Assembly: GCA_033558025.1 (NCBI GenBank)
Contig: JAUCEF010000014.1
Location: 2,976,001 to 3,040,000, forward strand
Reading direction: 5' to 3'
Source: Phytophthora sp. 'mugwort'
Lineage: Eukaryota; Oomycota; Peronosporomycetes; Peronosporales; Peronosporaceae
DNA length: 64,000 nucleotides
Position numbers and translations under genes: made by a program. The notes beneath the pieces are model-generated. The model was not told where the DNA came from and did not search any database. It saw only the letters and a list, made by a program, of their open reading frames with translations. Numbering within the stretch: the first letter of the stretch is position 1; the number at the start of each line of letters is the position of its first letter. Positions 1-13,109 of this stretch are shown in pieces.

Positions 1-278
1 ACACGATCCCGCGATGTTTACGGTATGTTGTTTACGCCACCGATGATTAGACGAGTAGGATGATTGGACGAACACCGGTGAGTGATGGTTGATTAGATGC
101 ACTAGGTGATAGGACGCAGGGTCGCGTGTCTATAACAGTAGGGTGTAAGCTCCAACAATTCAATCACTTTCGAATCTTCATTCTACCCCTCAAGTGCCTT
201 CGCTCCGGTCCCGCCGTCTGCGACGTCCCTCCCTCCGCTTCGTACAAGCTTCGTGTCCAAGATCCATACCTTTCATCA
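1..278 (+). repeat. C1 LTR 1, truncated by window start
   Basis: Matches 4392-4669 nearly base for base and ends in CATCA directly before the primer-binding site. The first 61 bp lie outside the window. Confidence 0.9.
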
Positions 279-293
279 GGTTATGAGCCCAAG
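279..293 (+). promoter_or_regulatory. C1 primer-binding site overlapping the gag start codon
   Basis: The 15 bases GGTTATGAGCCCAAG follow the LTR without a gap. Their complement contains GGGCTCATAACC, the anticodon arm of initiator tRNA-Met, so first-strand synthesis probably uses a half-tRNA primer, as in Drosophila copia and yeast Ty5. The ATG inside it (283) is the first gag codon. The same site occurs at 4670, 9057 and 20862 on the plus strand, and at 29784-29798 and 41125-41139 on the minus strand. Confidence 0.75.
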
Positions 294-3200
294 CACCATG
301 TCCTCTGCCCAAGACGCCTCGACCAAGGTCTCCATTGACAAGTTCAACGGGGACAACTACGCGACGTGGAACCGCTACATGCGTGGCGTGTTCCTGACCA
401 AGTCGACGTGGCATGTCGTGAACCGTGAGACGACGCCAAGCTACACGGACTCGCGGGCCAAGGACGACTACGTCAAGTTGAGCAACATCGCTTTCGGACT
501 GATGCTGCTCCACATGGACGCGGACTACCACCATGTGGTCGACGACTGCGAGGAAGCGTGGGTTGCCTGGTCGCGCCTGAAGACGCTGTACGGTGGTTCG
601 CAGAAGGCTGGACGCATCTACCTGAAGCGCCAACTCTTCAGCATGGAGATGTCGGAAGGCGGCAATGTGTTGCATCATTGCAACGAGGTCCTCAACATCA
701 GCGCCAAGCTCAGCAGCATCGGTGCCAAGATGGAGGACGAGGACGTGGCGATCTGCTTGTTGCGCAGCCTCCCCAAGAGCTACGAGAACGTCGTGCTGAA
801 CTTGGAGATGAGCAGCGCTGAACTGCGGTCGCAAGACGTCGTGAAGGTGCTCACGAATGAGCACATCAAGAGACAAGGCGAGAAGACGGCGACGGTGAAG
901 ACGGAGAACGCGGCCAAGGCGTTCAACACCGACCGAGAGTCTCGCCAGTGTACGTACTGCGGAAAAGTGGGGCACACGATTGACAAGTGCTGGACCAAGC
1001 AGAAGGACGAGAACCGAGGGCCGAGACGCGGCGGCAACGGCCGTGGACGCGGGGCCAACAACATCCAGTGGAGAAACGACAGCAACGGCTACGACTACGA
1101 CTACGATCGAGTAGCGTTCGCGGTTTCACTGGAATGTGGGGTTTCGACGGGCAAGAATGTGTCCGGGATGTGGGCGGTCGACAGCGGCGCAACGCACCAC
1201 ATCTGCAACGACAAGACCAAGTTCGTCCATTTGATTGAGCGGAACGAAGGCGAACTTTCGGTGGCCGACGGCAACAAGGCGGCCATCATGGGTGTGGGGA
1301 CCATCGTGGAACAAGTGGTTCTGCCCAATGGCGACGAGCGCGAGATCGAGATCAAGAACGCGCTGTACGTGCCAAGCATGAGCAAGAATCTGCTTTCGGT
1401 ACCGCAGATCAACAAAAGTGACAAGTTCAAGTGGTGTTCGACGGCACCAAGATGCAGATTGCGCACAAAGGCTCCAAGCAAGTGGTGGCGACGGCAAACC
1501 TCATGGATGGACTCTACTGGCTTCAGACGCCTCAGCGATCGGCGAATGCGGCGACGAGTGGCAAGACTGTCGACCTGCACGCGCGCATGGGTCACGCTCC
1601 GGTTGAGGTGCTTCGCAAGATGGTCGACAACCACATGATCAAGGACGCGAAGGCACCTTTCAAGTCGAGCGGACCAAGTCTGTGTCGTGGTTGCCAGCAA
1701 GGTAAAATGGTCCAAAAACCATTCCCAAGCAACCGTGACAAGCGTCGCTACGACACATTTGAGCTGCTCCACTTCGACATCTGCGGACCCATGGAGGAAA
1801 ACTCGCTTGGCGGCAGCAAGTACCTGCTACTGATCGTGGACGAAGCCAGTGGATGCATGAAGGGTTTCTGCCTGCGTGCCAAGTCGGAGAGCGAAGACTG
1901 CATCAAGACGTACATCATGAAGGTGCAGAAGCAGTTCGGCAAGAAGGTCAAGTTTGTGCGGCACGACGGAGCTCGTGAGTTTGCGACCAACTCGCTCAAC
2001 GACTTCTACGAAGACGAAGGCATCGAGCAGCAAACCACGGTTCCGTACGCGCACCAGACGAACGGCACGGCAGAGCGAGCCATCCGAACTATCGTTACGA
2101 TCGGCCGCAGCATGCTGCATCACGCTAAGCTGGACAAGTGTTTCTGGGCTGAGGCGGCCATGACTGCCATCTACGTGAAGAATCGTCTGCCGTCACCCAA
2201 GATTGAGCACAAGACTCCGTTCGAGATCGTTTACAACTCCAAGCCGAGTGTGAAGCACATGCGTGTGTTCGGCTGTCGGACGTACATTCTGACTCCGAAG
2301 GAGAAGCGGCTCAAGTGGGATCCCAAGGCTCGCGCTGGACTGTTCCTGGGTTACGAAGAAGTGTCCAAGGCGTATCGACTTTATGACATCGAGGCGGGGC
2401 AGGTGGTTATCAGTCGCGATGTTAACTTTATTCGATGAGTCGACCTTTGGATGTTCACCGACGATTTCCGATAAAGATGTCGACGACCTGGACTTCGACT
2501 CGCTCGACATCGACAATGATGGTTTCCGCCAGACGGAGTACACGCAGGCAGGGAAGCGCAAGAGCCGCCCGAGTGACGAAGATGAAGCTGCCAGAAAACC
2601 GCGAGCTGTGCGTCATCGACCTGGACTGGAAGAAGCAAGTGCGCCGAACTACTCCCCTCCGCACCGAGCAGACGCAGACGAAGAAGAAAAGTCAGGAGAC
2701 CAAGATGAAGAATCGACTCCACCAGTTTTTTGGCGTGCAAGTGCCAATGCCGTCGAAGCAGGCGATCTATCGGAGCCGACGACATTCCAAGAAGCGGTGA
2801 ACGGCCCCGACCAAGTGCACTGGCGCAAGGCGATTCGTGCTGAGCTCGAATCGATGCGACTTCGTGGTGTGTTTCGTGCTGCCAAGTTGCCTAACGGACA
2901 ACGCGCCATCGGCACCAAGTGGGTGTTCAAGATCAAGCGCAAAGCGGACGGATCGATCGAGAAGTACAAGGCGCGCCTCGTGGCCAAGGGGTTCAAGCAG
3001 AAGTACGGCATCGACTACACCGAGACGTTCTCGCCCGTGGTCAAGTACGTGACGCTGCGCATGATCATCGCGATTACCAAGTATTTTGACTGGCCCCTCG
3101 ACCAACTCGACGTGGTGACAGCTTTCCTGTACGGGATAATGAAAGAACTGGTGTTCTGCGCGGTCCCCGAAGGTGTTGATCTCGACGGTGACTTCGACTG

Positions 3201-4323
3201 CCTGGAATTGGTGAAGGCGATCTACGGTCTCAATCAAGCTTCGCGCGTGTGGAATGAGACCTTCGACGAGTTCGTGTGCTCCATCGGCTTTCAAGTATCG
3301 GCGTTCGACCCGTGCCTCTACATCAAGATCGTTGACGGTCACTGCGTGCTAGTGCTGGTCTACGTGGATGACGTGCTGATTACCGGAAGTTCACCCGAAC
3401 TGATCTCACGCACGAAGACCGACCTCAAGACACGCTTCGAGATGACCGACAGCGGCAAGTGCGCGTTCGTTCTTGGGATCGAATTGGTGGACGGCCCGGA
3501 CGGCAGCGTGACGATGTGTCAGCGCCGCTATGTGGATGACATTCTCAAGCGTTTTGGTATGGACGAGTGCAAGGCCGTGGTGAGTCCCGTCGACATAAGC
3601 ACTCGACTGATTTCAAGTGACGCAGCGACCAAGGTGAACGCTCCGTTTCGCGAAGCTGTTGGTGCTCTGATGCACTTGATGACTGCCACGCGCCCGGACA
3701 TCGCGTACGCCGTTGGCTATGCGTCGCGCTTCATGGAGAACCCTCAAGAAGAACACTGGGTTGCGGTCAAGCGTATCTTTCGCTACCTGCAAGGCACCAA
3801 GACGCATGGGATCTGCTTCAAGCCGGGTGACAACATCGACTTTCGTGGGTACTCGGACGCGGACTGGGCTGGCGACCTCGCGGACCGCAAGTCGACTTCC
3901 GGCTACACGTTCATGCTAATGGGTGCACCAGTGAGCTGGGGAAGCAAGAAGCAGTCAAGTGTTTCGCTGTCTACGAGTGAGGCGGAGTACATCGCACTCA
4001 GTCTGGCGATCCAAGAAGGCAAGTGGATTCATCGCCTGTTGTGCGAGATTTTGACGGCAGCGAACAAATCGGGGCCAGAGCTCAAGATCCTCGAAGACAA
4101 CCAGTCGTGCATCAAGATGACGAAGAACCCAGTGAACCATGGTCGCGCCAAGCACATCGACATCAAGTACCATCACATCCGTGATGAGGTCAAGCGCGGC
4201 GAAGTCAAGCTCGAGTACTGCGAGACTTCTATCATGCTGGCGGACATCATGACCAAGGCACTGCCAGGACCGCGCCACACGGATCTGACGGCGTCCCTCG
4301 GAATCCACGCGTGTTCGCATTGA
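283..4323 (+). pseudogene. C1 unit a gag-pol polyprotein, two frameshifts
   Basis: One frame encodes the Copia order gag - protease - integrase - reverse transcriptase - RNase H. Visible motifs are the CCHC knuckle [14 protein letters not shown] near 949, protease DSGATHHI near 1180, the pre-integrase motif HARMGHAP near 1580, integrase HFDICGPM near 1771 with DGAREF and TNGTAERAI downstream, RT YVDDV near 3361, and RNase H SDADWAGD near 3855 with SEAEYIALS. The start at 283 lies inside the primer-binding site; a second ATG follows at 298. A one-base deletion near 1426 and a four-base insertion near 2427-2430 break the frame, so the unit cannot make a full polyprotein. The stop is followed by the polypurine tract GAGGGGGCG. 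Confidence 0.9.
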
Positions 4324-4330
4324 GGGGGCG

Positions 4331-4669
4331 TATTGAGGGTTGCCGGGTTTTGGTACTGTGTACCAGTAACCGGTTAACCCGAACCGGTCCAACACGATCC
4401 CGCGATGTTTACGGTACGTTGTTTACGCCACCGATGATTAGACGAGTAGGATGATTGGACGAACACCGGTGAGTGATGGTTGATTAGATGCACTAGGTGA
4501 TAGGACGCAGGGTCACGTGTCTATAACAGTAGGGTGTAAGCTCCAACAATTCAATCACTTTCGAATCTTCATTCTACCCCTCAAGTGCCTTCGCTCCGGT
4601 CCCGCCGTCTGCGACGTCCCTCCCTCCGCTTCGTACAAGCTTCGTGTCCAAGATCCATACCTTTCATCA
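4331..4669 (+). repeat. C1 LTR 2, shared by units a and b
   Basis: 339 bp, from TATTGAGGG after the polypurine tract to CATCA before the primer-binding site. It serves as 3' LTR of unit a and 5' LTR of unit b. It differs from LTR 3 at single sites such as GGTACGTTG for GGTATGTTG. Confidence 0.92.
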
Positions 4670-4673
4670 GGTT

Positions 4674-7600
4674 ATGAGCCCAAGCACCATGTCCTCTGCC
4701 CAAGACGCCTCGACCAAGGTCTCCATTGACAAGTTCAACGGGGACAACTACGCGACGTGGAACCGCTACATGCGTGGCGTGTTCCTGACCAAGTCGACGT
4801 GGCATGTCGTGAACCGTGAGACGACGCCAAGCTACACGGACTCGCGGGCCAAGGACGACTACGTCAAGTTGAGCAACATCGCTTTCGGACTGATGCTGCT
4901 CCACATGGACGCGGACTACCACCATGTGGTCGACGACTGCGAGGAAGCGTGGGTTGCCTGGTCGCGCCTGAAGACGCTGTACGGTGGTTCGCAGAAGGCT
5001 GGACGCATCTACCTGAAGCGCCAACTCTTCAGCATGGAGATGTCGGAAGGCGGCAATGTGTTGCATCATTGCAACGAGGTCCTCAACATCAGCGCCAAGC
5101 TCAGCAGCATCGGTGCCAAGATGGAGGACGAGGACGTGGCGATCTGCTTGTTGCGCAGCCTCCCCAAGAGCTACGAGAACGTCGTGCTGAACTTGGAGAT
5201 GAGCAGCGCTGAACTGCGGTCGCAAGACGTCGTGAAGGTGCTCACGAATGAGCACATCAAGAGACAAGGCGAGAAGACGGCGACGGTGAAGACGGAGAAC
5301 GCGGCCAAGGCGTTCAACACCGACCGAGAGTCTCGCCAGTGTACGTACTGCGGAAAAGTGGGGCACACGATTGACAAGTGCTGGACCAAGCAGAAGGACG
5401 AGAACCGAGGGCCGAGACGCGGCGGCAACGGCCGTGGACGCGGGGCCAACAACATCCAGTGGAGAAACGACAGCAACGGCTACGACTACGACTACGATTG
5501 AGTAGCGTTCGCGGTTTCACTGGAATGTGGGGTTTCGACGGGCAAGAATGTGTCCGGGATGTGGGCGGTCGACAGCGGCGCAACGCACCACATCTGCAAC
5601 GACAAGACCAAGTTCGTCCATTTGATTGAGCGGAACGAAGGCGAACTTTCGGTGGCCGACGGCAACAAGGCGGCCATCATGGGTGTGGGGACCATCGTGG
5701 AACAAGTGGTTCTGCCCAATGGCGACGAGCGCGAGATCGAGATCAAGAACGCGCTGTACGTGCCAAGCATGAGCAAGAATCTGCTTTCGGTACCGCAGAT
5801 CAACAAAAGTGACAAGTTTCAAGTGGTGTTCGACGGCACCAAGATGCAGATTGCGCACAAAGGCTCCAAGCAAGTGGTGGCGACGGCAAACCTCATGGAT
5901 GGACTCTACTGGCTTCAGACGCCTCAGCGATCGGCGAATGCGGCGACGAGTGGCAAGACTGTCGACCTGCACGCGCGCATGGGTCACGCTCCGGTTGAGG
6001 TGCTTCGCAAGATGGTCGACAACCACATGATCAAGGACGCGAAGGCACCTTTCAAGTCGAGCGGACCAAGTCTGTGTCGTGGTTGCCAGCAAGGCAAAAT
6101 GGTCCAAAAACCATTCCCAAGCAACCGTGACAAGCGTCGCTACGACACATTTGAGCTGCTCCACTTCGACATCTGCGGACCCATGGAGGAAAACTCGCTT
6201 GGCGGCAGCAAGTACCTGCTACTGATCGTGGACGAAGCCAGTGGATGCATGAAGGGTTTCTGCCTGCGTGCCAAGTCGGAGAGCGAAGACTGCATCAAGA
6301 CGTACATCATGAAGGTGCAGAAGCAGTTCGGCAAGAAGGTCAAGTTTGTGCGGCACGACGGAGCTCGTGAGTTTGCGACCAACTCGCTCAACGACTTCTA
6401 CGAAGACGAAGGCATCGAGCAGCAAACCACGGTTCCGTACGCGCACCAGACGAACGGCACGGCAGAGCGAGCTATCCGAACTATCGTCACGATCGGCCGC
6501 AGCATGCTGCATCACGCTAAGCTGGACAAGTGTTTCTGGGCTGAGGCGGCCATGACTGCCATCTACGTGAAGAATCGTCTGCCGTCACCCAAGATCGAGC
6601 ACAAGACTCCGTTCGAGATCGTTTACAACTCCAAGCCGAGTGTGAAGCACATGCGTGTGTTCGGCTGTCGGACGTACATTCTGACTCCGAAGGAGAAGCG
6701 GCTCAAGTGGGATCCCAAGGCTCGCGCTGGACTGTTCCTGGGTTACGAAGAAGTGTCCAAGGCGTATCGACTTTATGACATCGAGGCGGGGCAGGTGGTT
6801 ATCAGTCGCGATGTCAACTTCGATGAGTCGACCTTTGGATGTTCACCGACGATTTCCGATGAAGATGTCGACGACCTGGACTTCGACTCGCTCGACATCG
6901 ACGATGATGGTCCACGCCAGACGGAGTACACGCAGGCAGGGAAGCGCAAGAGCCGCCCGAGTGACGAAGATGAAGCTGCCAGAAAACCGCGAGCTGTGCG
7001 TCATCGACCTGGACTGGAAGAAGCAAGTGCGCCGAACTACTCCCCTCCGCACCGAGCAGACGCAGACGAAGAAGAAAAGTCTGGAGACCAAGATGAAGAA
7101 TCGACTCCACCGGTTTTTTGGCCTGCAAGTGCCAATGCCGTCGAAGCAGGCGATCTATCGGAGCCGACGACATTCCAAGAAGCGGTGAACGGCCCCGACC
7201 AAGTGCACTGGCGCAAGGCGATTCGTGCTGAGCTCGAATCGATGCGACTTCGTGGTGTGTTTCGTGCTGCCAAGTTGCCTAACGGACAACGCGCCATCGG
7301 CACCAAGTGGGTGTTCAAGATCAAGCGCAAAGCGGACGGATCGATCGAGAAGTACAAGGCGCGCCTCGTGGCCAAGGGGTTCAAGCAGAAGTACGGCATC
7401 GACTACACCGAGACGTTCTCGCCCGTGGTCAAGTACGTGACGCTGCGCATGATCATCGCGATTACCAAGTATTTTGACTGGCCCCTCGACCAACTCGACG
7501 TGGTGACAGCTTTCCTGTACGGGATAATGAAAGAACTGGTGTTCTGCGCGGTCCCCGAAGGTGTTGATCTCGACGGTGACTTCGACTGCCTGGAATTGGT

Positions 7601-8710
7601 GAAGGCGATCTACGGTCTCAAGCAAGCTTCGCGCGTGTGGAATGAGACCTCCGACGAGTTCGTGTGCTCCATCGGCTTTCAAGTATCGGCGTTCGACCCG
7701 TGCCTCTACATCAAGATCGTTGACGGTCACTGCGTGCTAGTGCTGGTCTACGTGGATGACGTGCTGATTACCGGAAGTTCACCCGAACTGATCTCACGCA
7801 CGAAGACGACCTCAAGACACGCTTCGAGATGACCGACAGCGGCAAGTGCGCGTTCGTTCTTGGGATCGAATTGGTGGACGGCCCGGACGGCAGCGTGACG
7901 ATGTGTCAGCGCCGCTATGTGGATGACATTCTCAAGCGTTTTGGTATGGACGAGTGCAAGGCCGTGGTGAGTCCCGTCGACATAAGCACTCGACTGATTT
8001 CAAGTGACGCAGCGACCAAGGTGAACGCTCCGTTTCGCGAAGCTGTTGGTGCTCTGATGCACTTGATGACTGCCACGCGCCCGGACATCGCGTACGCCGT
8101 TGGCTATGCGTCGCGCTTCATGGAGAACCCTCAAGAAGAACACTGGGTTGCGGTCAAGCGTATCTTTCGCTACCTGCAAGGCACCAAGACGCATGGGATC
8201 TGCTTCAAGCCGGGTGACAACATCGACTTTCGTGGGTACTCGGACGCGGACTGGGCTGGCGACCTCGCGGACCGCAAGTCGACTTCCGGCTACACGTTCA
8301 TGCTAATGGGTGCACCAGTGAGCTGGGGAAGCAAGAAGCAGTCAAGTGTTTCGCTGTCTACGAGTGAGGCGGAGTACATCGCACTCAGTCTGGCGATCCA
8401 AGAAGGCAAGTGGATTCATCGCCTGTTGTGCGAGATTTTGACGGCAGCGAACAAATCGGGGCCAGAGCTCAAGATCCTCGAAGACAACCAGTCGTGCATC
8501 AAGATGACGAAGAACCCAGTGAACCATGGTCGCGCCAAGCACATCGACATCAAGTACCATCACATCCGTGATGAGGTCAAGCGCGGCGAAGTCAAGCTCG
8601 AGTACTGCGAGACTTCTATCATGCTGGCGGACATCATGACCAAGGCACTGCCAGGACCGCGCCACACGGATCTGACGGCGTCCCTCGGAATCCACGCGTG
8701 TTCGCATTGA
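4674..8710 (+). pseudogene. C1 unit b gag-pol polyprotein, nonsense and frameshift
   Basis: Same domain order as unit a. A CGA to TGA change makes a stop at 5499-5501, just after the gag zinc knuckle and before the protease. After it the frame reopens and runs to about 7806, where one C is missing (AAGACGACC for AAGACCGACC) after the RT YVDDV motif. The final frame covers the RT thumb, connection and RNase H to the stop at 8710. Unit b lacks the four-base insertion seen in a and c and keeps Lys in YGLKQAS where a and c have Asn, so it is a distinct lineage placed between two more similar copies. Confidence 0.9.
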
Positions 8711-8717
8711 GGGGGCG

Positions 8718-9056
8718 TATTGAGGGTTGCCGGGTTTTGGTACTGTGTACCAGTAACCGGTTAACCCGAACCGGTCCAACACGATCCCGCGATGTTTACG
8801 GTATGTTGTTTACGCCACCGATGATTAGACGAGTAGGATGATTGGACGAACACCGGTGAGTGATGGTTGATTAGATGCACTAGGTGATAGGACGCAGGGT
8901 CGCGTGTCTATAACAGTAGGGTGTAAGCTCCAACAATTCAATCACTTTCGAATCTTCATTCTACCCCTCAAGTGCCTTCGCTCCGGTCCCGCCGTCTGCG
9001 ACGTCCCTCCCTCCGCTTCGTACAAGCTTCGTGTCCAAGATCCATACCTTTCATCA
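8718..9056 (+). repeat. C1 LTR 3, shared by units b and c
   Basis: 339 bp with the same ends as LTR 2. Confidence 0.92.
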
Positions 9057-9060
9057 GGTT

Positions 9061-12000
9061 ATGAGCCCAAGCACCATGTCCTCTGCCCAAGACGCCTCGA
9101 CCAAGGTCTCCATTGACAAGTTCAACGGGGACAACTACGCGACGTGGAACCGCTACATGCGTGGCGTGTTCCTGACCAAGTCGACGTGGCATGTCGTGAA
9201 CCGTGAGACGACGCCAAGCTACACGGACTCGCGGGCCAAGGACGACTACGTCAAGTTGAGCAACATCGCTTTCGGACTGATGCTGCTCCACATGGACGCG
9301 GACTACCACCATGTGGTCGACGACTGCGAGGAAGCGTGGGTTGCCTGGTCGCGCCTGAAGACGCTGTACGGTGGTTCGCAGAAGGCTGGACGCATCTACC
9401 TGAAGCGCCAACTCTTCAGCATGGAGATGTCGGAAGGCGGCAATGTGCTGCATCATTGCAACGAGGTCCTCAACATCAGCGCCAAGCTCAGCAGCATCGG
9501 TGCCAAGATGGAGGACGAGGACGTGGCGATCTGCTTGTTGCGCAGCCTCCCCAAGAGCTACGAGAACGTCGTGCTGAACTTGGAGATGAGCAGCGCTGAA
9601 CTGCGGTCGCAAGACGTCGTGAAGGTGCTCACGAATGAGCACATCAAGAGACAAGGCGAGAAGACGGCGACGGTGAAGACGGAGAACGCGGCCAAGGCGT
9701 TCAACACCGACCGAGAGTCTCGCCAGTGTACGTACTGCGGAAAAGTGGGGCACACGATTGACAAGTGCTGGACCAAGCAGAAGGACGAGAACCGAGGGCC
9801 GAGACGCGGCGGCAACGGCCGTGGACGCGGGGCCAACAGCATCCAGTGGAGAAACGACAGCGACGGCTACGACTACGACTACGATCGAGTAGCGTTCGCG
9901 GTTTCACTGGAATGTGGGGTTTCGACGGGCAAGAATGTGTCCAGGATGTGGGCGGTCGACAGCGGCGCAACGCACCACATCTGCAACGACAAGACCAAGT
10001 TCGTCCATTTGATTGAGCGGAACGAAGGCGAACTTTCGGTGGCCGACGGCAACAAGGCGGCCATCATGGGTGTGGGGACCATCGTGGAAAGAGTGGTTCT
10101 GCCCAATGGCGACGAGCGCGAGATCGAGATCAAGAACGCGCTGTACGTGCCAAGCATGAGCAAGAATCTGCTTTCGGTACCGCAGATCAACAAAAGTGAC
10201 AAGTTTCAAGTGGTGTTCGACGGCACCAAGATGCAGATTGCGCACAAAGGCTCCAAGCAAGTGGTGGCGACGGCAAACCTCATGGATGGACTCTACTGGC
10301 TTCAGACGCCTCAGCGATCGGTGAATGCGGCGACGAGTGGCAAGACTGTCGACCTGCACGCGCGCATTGGTCACGCTCCGGTTGAGGTGCTTCGCAAGAT
10401 GGTCGACAACCACATGATCAAGGACGCGAAGGCACCTTTCAAGTCGAGCGGACCAAGTCTGTGTCGTGGTTGCCAGCAAGGTAAAATGGTCCAAAAACCA
10501 TTCCCAAGCAACCGTGACAAGCGTCGCTACGACACATTTGAGCTGCTCCACTTCGACATCTGCGGACCCATGGAGGAAAACTCGCTTGGCGGCAGCAAGT
10601 ACCTGCTACTGATCGTGGACGAAGCCAGTGGATGCATGAAGGGTTTCTGCCTGCGTGCCAAGTCGGAGAGCGAAGACTGCATCAAGACGTACATCATGAA
10701 GGTGCAGAAGCAGTTCGGCAAGAAGGTCAAGTTTGTGCGGCACGACGGAGCTCGTGAGTTTGCGACCAACTCGCTCAACGACTTCTACGAAGACGAAGGC
10801 ATCGAGCAGCAAACCACGGTTCCGTACGCGCACCAGACGAACGGCACGGCAGAGCGAGCTATCCGAACTATCGTCACGATCGGCCGCAGCATGCTGCATC
10901 ACGCTAAGCTGGACAAGTGTTTCTGGGCTGAGGCGGCCATGACTGCCATCTACGTGAAGAATCGTCTGCCGTCACCCAAGATCGAGCACAAGACTCCGTT
11001 CGAGATCGTTTACAACTTCAAGCCGAGTGTGAAGCACATGCGTGTGTTCGGCTGTCGGACGTACATTCTGACTCCGAAGGAGAAGCGGCTCAAGTGGGAT
11101 CCCAAGGCTCGCGCTGGACTGTTCCTGGGTTACGAAGAAGTGTCCAAGGCGTATCGACTTTATGACATCGAGGCGGGGCAGGTTGTTATCAGTCGCGATG
11201 TTAACTTTATTCGATGAGTCGACCTTTGGATGTTCACCGACGATTTCCGATAAAGATGTCGACGACCTGGACTTCGACTCGCTCGACATCGACAATGATG
11301 GTTTCCGCCAGACGGAGTACACGCAGGCAGGGAAGCGCAAGAGCCGCCCGAGTGACGAAGATGAAGCTGCCAGAAAACCGCGAGCTGTGCGTCATCGACC
11401 TGGACTGGAAGAAGCAAGTGCGCCGAACTACTCCCCTCCGCACCGAGCAGACGCAGACGAAGAAGAAAAGTCAGGAGACCAAGATGAAGAATCGACTCCA
11501 CCAGTTTTTGGGCCTGCAAGTGCCAATGCCGTCGAAGCAGGCGATCTATCGGAGCCGACGACATTCCAAGAAGCGGTGAACGGCCCCGACCAAGTGCACT
11601 GGCGCAATGCGATTCGTGCTGAGCTCGAATCGATGCGACTTCGTGGTGTGTTTCGTGCTGCCAAGTTGCCTAACGGACAACGCGCCATCGGCACCAAGTG
11701 GGTGTTCAAGATAAAGCGCAAAGCCGACGGATCGATCGAGAAGTACAAGGCGCGCCTCGTGGCCAAGGGGTTCAAGCAGAAGTACGGCATCGACTACACC
11801 GAGACGTTCTCGCCCGTGGTCAAGTACGTGACGCTGCGCATGATCATCGCGATTGCCAAGTATTTTGGCTGGCCCTTCGACCAACTCGACGTGGTGACAG
11901 CTTTCCTGTACGGGATAATGAAAGAACTGGTGTTCTGCGCGGTCCCCGAAGGTGTTGATCTCGACGGTGACTTCGACTGCCTGGAATTGGTGAAGGCGAT

Positions 12001-13102
12001 CTACGGTCTCAATCAAGCTTCGCGCGTGTGGAATGAGACCTTCGACGAGTTCGTGTGCTCCATCGGCTTTCAAGTATCGGCGTTCGACCCGTGCCTCTAC
12101 ATCAAGATCGTTGACGGTCACTGCGTGCTAGTGCTGGTCTACGTGGATGACGTGCTGATTACCGGAAGTTCACCCGAACTGATCTCACGCACGAAGACCG
12201 ACCTCAAGACACGCTTCGAGATGACCGACAGCGGCAAGTGCGCGTTCGTTCTTGGGATCGAATTGGTGGACGGCCCGGACGGCAGCGTGACGATGTGTCA
12301 GCGCCGCTATGTGGATGACATTCTCAAGCGTTTTGGTATGGACGAGTGCAAGGCCGTGGTGAGTCCCGTCGACATAAGCACTCGACTGATTTCAAGTGAC
12401 GCAGCGACCAAGGTGAACGCTCCGTTTCGCGAAGCTGTTGGTGCTCTGATGCACTTGATGACTGCCACGCGCCCGGACATCACGCACGCCGTTGGCTATG
12501 CGTCGCGCTTCATGGAGAACCCTCAAGAAGAACACTGGGTTGCGGTCAAGCGTATCTTTCGCTACCTGCAAGGCACCAAGACACATGGGATCTGCTTCAA
12601 GCCGGGTGACAACATCGACTTTCGTGGGTACTCGGACGCGGACTGGGCTGGCGACCTCGCGGACCGCAAGTCGACTTCCGGCTACACGTTCATGCTAATG
12701 GGTGCACCAGTGAGCTGGGGAAGCAAGAAGCAGTCAAGTGTTTCGCTGTCTACGAGTGAGGCGGAGTACATCGCACTCAGTCTGGCGATCCAAGAAGGCA
12801 AGTGGATTCATCGCCTGTTGTGCGAGATTTTGACGGCAGCGAACAAATCGGGGCCAGAGCTCAAGATCCTCGAAGACAACCAGTCGTGCATCAAGATGAC
12901 GAAGAACCCAGTGAACCATGGTCGCGCCAAGCACATCGACATCAAGTACCATCACATCCGTGATGAGGTCAAGCGCGGCGAAGTCAAGCTCGAGTACTGC
13001 GAGACTTCTATCATGCTGGCGGACATCATGACCAAGGCACTGCCAGGACCGCGCCACACGGATCTGACGGCGTCCCTCGGAATCCACGCGTGTTCGCATT
13101 GA
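9061..13102 (+). pseudogene. C1 unit c gag-pol polyprotein, single frameshift
   Basis: Gag, protease, integrase and the start of the linker are open from 9061 to 11217. The only lesion seen is the four-base insertion near 11204-11209 that unit a also has, shortly before the acidic linker. The rest (RT, RNase H) is open to 13102. Private changes include Ile for Met in HARIGHAP and THAVGYAS for AYAVGYAS in the RNase H region. The element could regain a full frame by gene conversion from unit b, which lacks the insertion. Confidence 0.9.
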
Positions 13103-13109
13103 GGGGGCG

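Noticed and set aside
190..975. 261-codon open frame on the minus strand, repeated in every C1 unit
   Set aside because: Antisense shadow of the gag gene; codon structure follows the plus-strand frame and no domain is recognisable.
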